Origin: Deltaproteobacteria bacterium
Lineage (GTDB): Bacteria > Desulfobacterota > DSM-4660 > Desulfatiglandales > HGW-15
Direction: 5' to 3'
Length of the DNA stretch: 8,702 nt
Assembly: GCA_016926135.1 (NCBI GenBank)
Contig: JAFGPH010000403.1
Coordinates: 1 to 8,702, forward strand
Shown: positions 1 to 5,818 of the stretch, one piece after another
Position numbering within the stretch: position 1 is the first letter of the stretch
Layout of the letters: the number at the start of each line of letters is the position of its first letter
Position numbers and translations under genes: made by a program
The notes under the pieces: model-generated
What the model was told of the DNA's origin: nothing
The model's input: only the letters and a program-made list of their open reading frames with translations
The model's database searches: none

Positions 1-255
1 AACCTGAACATCGAGGCCCTCAAAATCATGAAGAAGACCACGGAATTCGTGAAGATGGATGATGCCACCGTTGTCGAATTCGCCAAGACGACCTTCAAAT
101 ACCTCGACGATCTGAGCGCGAAGCATCCGTTCACGAAGAAGGTGCTGGACTCCCAGGAGGAGTTCAAGAAGGAATTCGCCTTCTGGCGTGAGATGAGAGG
201 CGGCGTGGCGCCATGGCCTCGTGACATGGTCCTGAAGGGAAGATTGATGCAGTAA
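1..255 (+). CDS. dctP: TRAP transporter solute-binding protein, C-terminal end (5' truncated)
   Basis: The reading frame is open from the first base of the window and ends at TAA 253-255, giving the last 84 residues; the true start lies upstream. An internal ATG at 28 is not the start, since sense codons precede it in frame. The fragment is helical and charged, ending in a segment around FAFWREMRGG and a basic tail, as in the C-terminal helices of DctP-type periplasmic binding proteins. It resembles most the 2-oxoacid/lactate/'mannitol-chloroaromatic' type (TakP/FcbT1-like). The strongest support is position: dctQ and dctM follow on the same strand. Its role would be to capture an organic acid in the periplasm and deliver it to the DctQM permease. 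The ligand-binding residues, including the conserved arginine, lie outside the window, so the substrate cannot be read. Confidence 0.8.
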   Translation, partial: NLNIEALKIMKKTTEFVKMDDATVVEFAKTTFKYLDDLSAKHPFTKKVLDSQEEFKKEFAFWREMRGGVAPWPRDMVLKGRLMQ

Positions 256-288
256 CCGGATCCTTCGAACCATAAGTCGGTATGCCCT

Positions 289-327
289 CCCGCCGCCGGT
301 TGTCCTCCCGGGACAACCGGCGGCGGG
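289..327 (+). repeat. Strong intercistronic hairpin between dctP and dctQ
   Basis: Arms 289-305 and 311-327 are perfect complements (17 bp, almost all G/C at the base) around a 5-nt loop at 306-310. Weaker pairing can extend outward to about 285/331. No T-run follows, since the 3' flank is a run of G, so it is not a standard intrinsic terminator on the + strand. Its place between a binding-protein gene and its permease genes is where such stem-loops commonly protect the upstream message from 3' exonucleases, giving more binding protein than permease. That role is inferred. Confidence 0.75.
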
Positions 328-360
328 GGGGAGACATGTGAAGCAGAAAGGAACCGCGAC

Positions 361-861
361 ATGAAAAAGTTCGTTCGCTTTGTCGATGCCATGAACGATA
401 AGATCGGGAGGGTCGCCTGTCTCCTGATTCTTCCCATGGCCGCCGTGGTGGTCTACGAGGTCTTCATGCGAAGGGTGATGAACATGCCCACTGCATGGGG
501 CTTTGAAATGACCGTGTATCTTTACGGCGCCCACTACATGTTCGGCATGGCCGCCGCCTACCTCTATGACCGTCACGTGCGGATCGACATCATCGTGCTG
601 CAGCTTCCGAAGAAGTACCAGCTCCTGCTGCGCGTCATCACCTTCTGGTTGATCTTTGTGCCCTTCATCGGGGCCTTCACGTACGCGGCCACGCTCTATG
701 CGGCCCACTCCTGGAGCGTGTGGGAGCATAGCTGGAGCGCCTGGAAGCCGCCCCTCTACCCGTACAAGACCGTGATGCCCGTGACCATGCTCTTTCTCTT
801 TTTGCAGGGATTTGCCAACTTTTTCCGCGACTACTACGCCTTGAAGGGAGAAAAGATATGA
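361..861 (+). CDS. dctQ: TRAP transporter small permease subunit
   Basis: The 166-residue product has the usual length and four hydrophobic segments (about 16-36, 50-68, 88-112, 135-153) of a DctQ small membrane subunit. Family-typical features are the YEVFMRRVMNMPTAWGFEM stretch (32-50) after helix 1 and the HVRIDII segment (72-78) after helix 2. The PPLYPYKTVMP stretch (130-140) leading into helix 4 is typical of the subgroup serving lactate/2-oxoacid/FcbT-like systems. AAAGGAA at 347-353 sits 7 nt before ATG 361 and supports this start. The gene lies downstream of dctP and overlaps dctM by ATGA at 858-861, which indicates translational coupling. DctQ is an inner-membrane partner of DctM in Na+-driven uptake of organic acids. 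Confidence 0.93.
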   Translation: MKKFVRFVDAMNDKIGRVACLLILPMAAVVVYEVFMRRVMNMPTAWGFEMTVYLYGAHYMFGMAAAYLYDRHVRIDIIVLQLPKKYQLLLRVITFWLIFVPFIGAFTYAATLYAAHSWSVWEHSWSAWKPPLYPYKTVMPVTMLFLFLQGFANFFRDYYALKGEKI

Positions 862-2201
862 ATCCGGAAACCCTGGCCCTGGTGATGTTTGGAACCTTGC
901 TCATCACCCTGTTCCTGGGGCATCCCCTGGCCTTTTCTCTCGGCATCCTGGCCCTGGTGTTCGGGGTCATCGGCTGGGGTGGTTCCATGGACGTGGTCTT
1001 CGGGCTTCTTGCCAACAGGGCCTATGGCGTGATGGAGGAGTACGTCCTTGTGGCCGTGCCCCTGTTCATCTTCATGGCACAGGTGCTGGATTCCACGGGG
1101 ATCGCGGAAAGACTCTTTGAGAGCATGCACATCCTTATGGGGCCTGTTCGGGGAGGGCTTGCGCTGGCTGTGATCCTGGCCTGTACCGTGTTTGCCGCCA
1201 CCGCTGGCGTCGTGGGCGCTACCGAGGTGTCGGTGGGTCTCCTGGCCGTGCCCGCCCTGATGACAAGGAAATACCACATTCCTCTGATTGCCGGCTCCAT
1301 CTGTGCGGGGGGCACCCTGGGGATCATCATCCCGCCCAGCATCATGCTGGTGGTTTACGGCAGCCTGGCGGCCGTGTCCGTGGGCCATCTCTATGCCGCG
1401 GCCTTCGGGCCGGGGCTCCTCCTCTCCTCTCTCTACCTCGGCTACATCGCGATCTTCTGCGCCTTTAACCCCCAGTACGGGCCGCCCCTGCCCAAGGAGG
1501 AGCGGGTCTATTCCGCAGGGTACAAGATCAAGATCTTTGTCGTCTCCCTGTTGCCCGCCGTGGTCCTGGTGGTCGTGGTGCTGGGAAGCATCCTGGCCGG
1601 GGTAGCCACCCCTACCGAGGCAGCGGGTATGGGGTGCGCCGGGGCTGTGCTCCTCGCCATAGTGTACAAGAAGTTCAGCTGGAAGGCCCTCTACGACGCG
1701 TCCTGGGCCACGTTCCTGACGACATCCATGGTCATGACCCTCTTCCTGGGCGGGAACGCCTTCCAGGCCATTTTCATGGGCCTGGGCGGAGGGGATGTGG
1801 TGACCAATCTCCTGGTCGGGGCCGAACTCGGGTATTACGGCACCCTCTTCGTCATGATGGGGATCGTCTTCTTCCTCGGCATGTTCATCGACTGGCTGGG
1901 AATCCTTCTCATCGTCATTCCCATTTTCGTGCCCGTGGCCATGGAGATGGGCTACAACCAGATCTGGTTCTCCATCCTCATCTGTGTGAACCTCCAGATG
2001 GCCTTTCTGACCCCGCCCTTCGGTTACTCCTTGTTCTACCTGCGCGGCATTGCGCCACCCGAGATGACGATCGTGCACATTTACAGGGGTGTGATCCCCT
2101 TCATCGTCCTCCAGTGGGTGGCCTTGATCGCGTGCATCGTTTATCCGGAGGTCATCCTGTGGCTTCCCAAGGTTGCCTTCGGGGCGGCCGCGATCAAGTA
2201 G
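858..2201 (+). CDS. dctM: TRAP transporter large permease subunit
   Basis: The 447-residue, very hydrophobic product has about a dozen membrane segments, the expected form of the DctM transport subunit (ion transporter superfamily). Hallmarks are the GGTLGIIIPPSIM motif (151-163), belonging to the first re-entrant-loop region, and VATPTEAAGMG (249-259), the matching motif opening the second half. Its ATG overlaps the dctQ stop (ATGA), and AAGGGAG at 843-849 gives a ribosome site inside the end of dctQ. DctM carries the substrate and Na+ pathway and works with DctQ and the periplasmic DctP. The close relation to the FcbT3/lactate-2-oxoacid subgroup is an impression from overall sequence. The substrate is not determined by the sequence. 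Confidence 0.95.
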   Translation: MNPETLALVMFGTLLITLFLGHPLAFSLGILALVFGVIGWGGSMDVVFGLLANRAYGVMEEYVLVAVPLFIFMAQVLDSTGIAERLFESMHILMGPVRGGLALAVILACTVFAATAGVVGATEVSVGLLAVPALMTRKYHIPLIAGSICAGGTLGIIIPPSIMLVVYGSLAAVSVGHLYAAAFGPGLLLSSLYLGYIAIFCAFNPQYGPPLPKEERVYSAGYKIKIFVVSLLPAVVLVVVVLGSILAGVATPTEAAGMGCAGAVLLAIVYKKFSWKALYDASWATFLTTSMVMTLFLGGNAFQAIFMGLGGGDVVTNLLVGAELGYYGTLFVMMGIVFFLGMFIDWLGILLIVIPIFVPVAMEMGYNQIWFSILICVNLQMAFLTPPFGYSLFYLRGIAPPEMTIVHIYRGVIPFIVLQWVALIACIVYPEVILWLPKVAFGAAAIK

Positions 2202-2302
2202 GAACCGGCTCGGCAGGAGGGGGTTGGAGAGAAGATAGAAAGATCGGCTTCGAAGACGGGAAATCTCGGAGAAACAGCACAGGGGGAGGGAGGTAGATAT
2301 CC

Positions 2303-3550
2303 ATGAGAGACCACCCGGGTTCAAAATGGCTGAGGCGGGCGGCGGTTGTCGTGCTCCTGCTCAGTCTGTCCCTTGGCGCATGGGACCTGCGGGCAGAGGA
2401 GACGTTTCCTCTCGGTGTGGCACTAGGTCTCACAGGAACAGGGGCAACCTATTCGAAAGACGCGGTTGCTGCGATCAGGCTGGCCGTAGAAGAGATCAAC
2501 GCCAAAGGGGGGCTTCTGGGAAGGCATCCGATCCGGCTTTTTGTCGCGGATACCCGGACCAACCCGGGTTTTGCCCTTGGACAGGCGAAGAAGCTGATCG
2601 ATGATAACAAGGTGAAGGCGATTATCGGCACCTATTCCAGCGCCACAGCGCTCGCCATCAAGCCCGTATGTCAGGAAAGCAGGGTCCTTCACATCGCGAC
2701 CATCAGCAATTCCGAAGACATTACCAGACTCAAATTCAGCCCCTACACATACTCCGTCGTGCCCAACACGTATATGCAGTCAAAGGCCGTGGCCCTGGGA
2801 GTGGCGAGGCTGGCGAAAGAGAAGAAGTGGGCCACGTATTGCACCATCGCGTCCGACTATGCCTGGGGCCGCTCCAGTCAGGAGCTTGCCGTGAAATTCC
2901 TGAAGGAACTGGTCCCCAAGTTCAAGCTGGCCCACGCATACTGGCCCCCCATCGGCGAGAAGAATTTCGTCGGTTACATTGCCACCATTTACTCCCACAA
3001 ACCGGATTGCGTCATCGGATTCCTGGCGGGAGAGGACAATGCAGAGTGGATGAAGCAGGCGAGGTACCAGGACAATCTGTTCAGAAAGATCGCCTATCCG
3101 GGGTCCTTGATCAGCGTGACCGAACTCATGGATCAGGCAAGCACCATCGAGCGGGGCCTGATCGGTCTGGCCCGGGCACCGTTTTTCGCCCATATGGATG
3201 TGCCTGGGATGGCAGGATTCGTGAAGGGCTTCAGGGCAAAGTACAACCGGTACCCGAGCGATTGGGCGGTGCTTTCCTATGACGGGGTTCATATCCTCAG
3301 GCAGGGTGTGGAAAGGGCAGGATGTATAGACGATCGAGTCCATGAGGCCATGAAGGGCATGACCGTGGAGACCTGCAGAGGGAAGCTTTCATTCCGGGAG
3401 ATCGACAATCAGTTGAGTTGCTCCTCCTACATGGGGTATGTCACGGATGATCCCAGGTACCCCTTCCCCATCTATGGGAACCTGATGGAAATCAAGGGGC
3501 CCGAGTCGTGGAGGGCCGAGGTGGAAATCCTGGAGGCGAGGGCAAGGTAG
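2303..3550 (+). CDS. LivK-like periplasmic substrate-binding protein (Peripla_BP_6 type), no ABC partners nearby
   Basis: The 415-residue product starts with a signal peptide: basic residues to 12, hydrophobic core about 13-26, probable cleavage after LRA (31). The mature part begins with the classic type-I fold pattern of branched-chain amino-acid/amide binding proteins: PLGVALGLTGTGATYSKDA (36-54), then AVEEINAKGGLLGR (61-74), then GTYSSATALAIKPVCQE (109-125), the usual ligand-contacting loop. GGAGG at 2289-2293 precedes ATG 2303 by 9 nt. It lies 101 bp after dctM on the same strand, and no livHMGF-type permease or ATPase gene is visible within the window. It may serve an unlinked ABC transporter, act as a sensor or scavenging protein, or bind a substrate related to the flanking oxidative operon. 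The fold is confident; the ligand is unknown. Confidence 0.85.
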   Translation: MRDHPGSKWLRRAAVVVLLLSLSLGAWDLRAEETFPLGVALGLTGTGATYSKDAVAAIRLAVEEINAKGGLLGRHPIRLFVADTRTNPGFALGQAKKLIDDNKVKAIIGTYSSATALAIKPVCQESRVLHIATISNSEDITRLKFSPYTYSVVPNTYMQSKAVALGVARLAKEKKWATYCTIASDYAWGRSSQELAVKFLKELVPKFKLAHAYWPPIGEKNFVGYIATIYSHKPDCVIGFLAGEDNAEWMKQARYQDNLFRKIAYPGSLISVTELMDQASTIERGLIGLARAPFFAHMDVPGMAGFVKGFRAKYNRYPSDWAVLSYDGVHILRQGVERAGCIDDRVHEAMKGMTVETCRGKLSFREIDNQLSCSSYMGYVTDDPRYPFPIYGNLMEIKGPESWRAEVEILEARAR

Positions 3551-3617
3551 GGCCAAGCGCAATACTGTGCTGCTCGCATAAGTTCAGTGAAGGCCTTCCC
3601 GTGCCGGTCAAATCCCG

Positions 3618-3684
3618 CCCAACCCCCTTTTGCCAAAGGGGGTTGGGGCTGTCCGACAACCCCCTCTCCCTCGATGGAGAGGGG
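3618..3684 (+). repeat. Pair of GC-rich palindromes (REP/BIME-like) in the livK-cytochrome gap
   Basis: The 292-bp gap 3551-3842 holds no convincing gene. It contains two hairpins 13 nt apart. The first has arms 3618-3630 and 3635-3647 (13 bp, CCCAACCCCCTTT with its complement) around loop TGCC. The second has arms 3661-3669 and 3676-3684 (9 bp, CCCCTCTCC with its complement) around a 6-nt loop. Neither is followed by a good T-run. The two C-rich/G-rich hairpins, flanked by AAATCCCG and GGGGTTAA, look like a dispersed intergenic palindromic repeat. Dispersal cannot be shown from one copy. They could also act as a bidirectional transcription block or stabilise the 3' end of the upstream mRNA. 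Confidence 0.65.
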
Positions 3685-3756
3685 CGGGGTTAAGCTTTCT
3701 TGAAACCCATACGGCTGGTGTGATAGAAGGGGAGCCGGTTCGGATGCCGCCCGGAT

Positions 3757-3788
3757 GCCCGGGCCCCGGGGCTTCCCTTTTCTGTTTT
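3757..3788 (+). terminator. Weak terminator-like stem and T-rich tail upstream of the cytochrome gene
   Basis: GCCCGG (3757-3762) can pair with CCGGGGC (3766-3772) with one bulged G and a 3-nt loop. A T-rich tail follows (3773-3788, about ten T in sixteen bases). The stem is short and the tail interrupted, so this is only a candidate. If real, it would separate the transporter/LivK message from the cytochrome operon. The 8-mer CGGATGCC occurs twice just before and into it (3741-3748, 3752-3759). Confidence 0.25.
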
Positions 3789-3842
3789 CGTGCGCAACCT
3801 ATTCCGTGACAGGCGATCAGGATCGATGAAGGTCGACAGGAC

Positions 3843-5657
3843 ATGATGAGGAGAAATTCAGGACAAAGGGGGGCAGGTGTCCTCGTGCCTCTCTGTCTGT
3901 TGTGGATAGGGCTGATCGGTTTCAGTCGTGACGTTCAGGCCGGGTCCTGGCTCATCGACCCGAAAACATTCCATGCCTCCGTGCACGGCAGGGCATCCTG
4001 CCAGGACTGCCACGAGGCCATCCGGGAGAAGGTCCTCCATCCCCACCCCGACGATATGACCAGGAAAAGGATGGCTTCTTTCGATGCGGAGCAGTGCCTG
4101 GCCTGCCATGACGACGTGCAGGAGAAACTGGAGAGGAACCTGCATGGTTCCAAGCAGGTGGGAGAACCGGAGAAGTACCGGAATTGCCTTTCCTGTCACG
4201 ATCCCCACGAACAGGCACCCATCCGGGAAACCCTCACCTTCGATCCCTCGCGGCCGAGGCAGGAGCAGTGCGGTGTCTGCCACACGGAACAGAAGACCCT
4301 GCCTCCCCTTTCCCCGGAGGACGACGCCTGCATGACCTGCCACGGCGCCATAGGGCCCCACGACCCCGAGGGGACGGTGAAGATTCAGGGGACCTGCTTC
4401 CACTGTCACGGGGGGGCCGAAACAGAGTCCCAGACGATCACCGCGGCGATGGTGTCGCCGATAAACCGATACGACTATGCCTCTACCCCCCACGTCGGCC
4501 TCCGGTGCGTAGTGTGTCATCCCGGTGCCACGGAGTTCGGCCATGGGGACCAGTCGGCGCGGCCGTGTCTGAGTTGCCACCCGCGACATGACGAAAAGGT
4601 GAGCCACGACGCCCACCTGGGTGTGGCGTGCGAGGCCTGCCACCTGAAGGGAGTGAATGTTTTCCGGGATGCCCGCTCAGGGGTGGTGCGGTGGAAAAGG
4701 GGAACATATCCCGGAAGCACATCCCAGGTTCATCACATGGTCAGCCGTTACGACGAGGGGGATTGCAGCCGCTGCCACAGGAGGGAGAACCGGGTCGGGG
4801 CCGCCTCCATGATCCTGCCGGCCAAGGGCATCCTCTGCATGCCCTGCCATGCCGCCACTTTTTCCGTGGGCGACCCCACCACGGTCCTTTCCCTGATCGT
4901 CTTCCTCGCAGGAATGCTGTCCTTCCTGGCCTATGTGCTCACAGGGACCATGCACGCAAGATCCGGGGGCGGCGCCCTGGGGAAACTGTCATTCCTTGTG
5001 TGGGACGGGATAGGAAGCGTTTTCTCCCGCAAGGCCCTCCCGATCTTCAGGGCCGTCGTCCTGGACGTATTCCTTCAGAGAAGGCTCTACAGGCGTTCAC
5101 CGGGGCGATGGGCGATTCACGGCCTCATCTTCTACCCCTTCCTGTTCCGTTTCCTGTGGGGCCTGGTGGGGCTTCTGGGAAGCCTTTGGATTCCTGAGTC
5201 GGAAGGGATCTGGACCATGCTGGACAAGAATGATCCGCTCACCGGTTTCCTGTTTGACGTGACCGGGATCATGCTTATTGTGGGTGTTGGCCTGGCGTTG
5301 GGCCGGGGGATGGGCAAGGGGCATGATCCGCTCTCCGGCGTACCCGGTCAGGATCGTCTCGCCCTGGGGTTGATCGCATCCATTGTGCTGGTGGGATTCA
5401 CGCTGGAGGGGATGCGGATCGCCATGACGGGCTATCCGCCGGGGTCAGGGTACTCCTTTCTGGGATACGCCGTGGCGACGCTCTTCGGGGGGCCTTCTTC
5501 CGGGCTCACCGATGCCTACGGTATGGTGTGGTATGTGCATGCCGTGCTGACCGGTCTCTTTATAGCCTATCTCCCCTTCAGCAGGCTGCTCCATATCATC
5601 CTGGCGCCCGTGGTGCTGGCCATGAACACGGCGTCGCAGGAGGGGCATAGGGCGTAG
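3843..5657 (+). CDS. Undecaheme cytochrome c fused to NarI-like membrane cytochrome b
   Basis: The 604-residue product begins with a signal peptide (hydrophobic core about 11-27, probable cleavage after VQA at 33). Eleven CXXCH heme c motifs follow, with first cysteines at 53, 85, 115, 143, 163, 185, 222, 242, 263, 308 and 332. Five hydrophobic helices come next (about 345-369, 425-449, 466-487, 505-527, 559-590). Loop charges fit a periplasmic heme domain and cytoplasmic C-terminus; the basic loop 371-422 would be cytoplasmic. His426 in helix 2, and His566 and His584 (18 apart) in helix 5, match the heme b ligand layout of NarI-type subunits, though the second helix-2 His of NarI is absent. 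It would exchange electrons between quinone and periplasmic hemes, probably with the Fe-S proteins encoded downstream. ATG 3843 and ATG 3846 are both possible starts; GAAGG at 3828-3832 is the nearest fair ribosome site. The fusion is unusual in my knowledge. Confidence 0.88.
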   Translation: MMRRNSGQRGAGVLVPLCLLWIGLIGFSRDVQAGSWLIDPKTFHASVHGRASCQDCHEAIREKVLHPHPDDMTRKRMASFDAEQCLACHDDVQEKLERNLHGSKQVGEPEKYRNCLSCHDPHEQAPIRETLTFDPSRPRQEQCGVCHTEQKTLPPLSPEDDACMTCHGAIGPHDPEGTVKIQGTCFHCHGGAETESQTITAAMVSPINRYDYASTPHVGLRCVVCHPGATEFGHGDQSARPCLSCHPRHDEKVSHDAHLGVACEACHLKGVNVFRDARSGVVRWKRGTYPGSTSQVHHMVSRYDEGDCSRCHRRENRVGAASMILPAKGILCMPCHAATFSVGDPTTVLSLIVFLAGMLSFLAYVLTGTMHARSGGGALGKLSFLVWDGIGSVFSRKALPIFRAVVLDVFLQRRLYRRSPGRWAIHGLIFYPFLFRFLWGLVGLLGSLWIPESEGIWTMLDKNDPLTGFLFDVTGIMLIVGVGLALGRGMGKGHDPLSGVPGQDRLALGLIASIVLVGFTLEGMRIAMTGYPPGSGYSFLGYAVATLFGGPSSGLTDAYGMVWYVHAVLTGLFIAYLPFSRLLHIILAPVVLAMNTASQEGHRA

Positions 5658-5720
5658 AGCGGAGAGCAGTGAGCGAAGAGCAAAGCGGCCTGAAAGCTCA
5701 AAGCTCAAGGCTCAAAGCAG
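5658..5720 (+). repeat. Degenerate heptanucleotide tandem repeat (AGCRRAG then AAAGCTC families)
   Basis: Starting at the base after the cytochrome stop codon, the sequence keeps a 7-nt period for nine units. Units 1-4 (5658-5685) fit AGCRRAG or a near variant. Unit 5 (5686-5692) is divergent. Units 6-9 (5693-5720) fit AAAGCTC, AAAGCTC, AAGGCTC, AAAGCAG. A second heptad family begins 20 nt downstream. The repeats do not encode protein, since a 7-nt period shifts frame at each unit. They resemble in style the heptanucleotide STRR repeats described in cyanobacteria; relationship is not implied. Confidence 0.7.
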
Positions 5721-5739
5721 GAAAAGAATACAGAACAGG

Positions 5740-5795
5740 ATCAATGATAATTAATCAGTGATCAATGACAAATGGTAGATGCTCAATGCTCAATG
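5740..5795 (+). repeat. Degenerate heptanucleotide tandem repeat (ATCAATG/CTCAATG family)
   Basis: Eight 7-nt units run without gaps. Six of the eight end in ATG (ATCAATG, ACAAATG, GTAGATG, CTCAATG types); the other two are ATAATTA and ATCAGTG. The array lies just upstream of the FAD-oxidase gene and gives a string of ATG triplets in all reading frames. The block 5767-5798 matches 7211-7242 in the next gap at 28 of 32 positions. Confidence 0.75.
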
Positions 5796-5806
5796 AACAG
5801 GTTGTT

Positions 5807-5818
5807 AGGGGTGGATAC
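5807..5818 (+). promoter_or_regulatory. Ribosome binding site selecting the glcD start at 5819
   Basis: AGGGG at 5807-5811 lies 7 nt before ATG 5819. The alternative in-frame ATG at 5765 lies inside the heptad repeat, has no purine-rich site at proper distance, and would add 18 repeat-derived residues with no family match. The start at 5819 is therefore preferred. Confidence 0.65.

Noticed and set aside
2216..2280. Possible fourth heptad array in the dctM to LivK gap (AGATAGA/AAGATCG-like units)
   Set aside because: Only two or three adjacent units look similar and the 7-nt register is lost quickly. Purine-rich sequence alone could explain it.
834..2324. Long minus-strand ORF (496 codons) opposite dctM
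   Set aside because: The sequence is extremely rich in Asp, Glu, His and Gly, the mirror of hydrophobic codons of a membrane protein. It has no domain features and dctM is certain.
3508..3693. Small + strand ORF (61 codons) running from the end of the LivK-like gene into the palindromes
   Set aside because: It begins inside the LivK-like coding region in another frame and its C-terminal part is translated palindrome. There is no ribosome site or family feature.
3700..3727. Promoter-like TTGAAA and GATAGA (16-nt spacer, extended TG) upstream of the cytochrome gene
   Set aside because: The -10 matches the consensus at only three of six positions, and a terminator-like structure lies between it and the gene. 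Not strong enough to list.
3858..4643. Minus-strand ORF (261 codons) opposite the heme domain
   Set aside because: It lies wholly within the heme-motif region of the cytochrome gene, shows no recognisable motif, and has no ribosome site noticed.
5746..5751. GATAAT -10-like hexamer in the gap before glcD
   Set aside because: It falls inside the heptad array and has no -35-like sequence at 16-18 nt upstream (AAAGAA region). Probably chance from the AT-rich units.
5658..5795. CRISPR array
   Set aside because: The units are 7 nt, degenerate and without spacers, and no cas genes are present.
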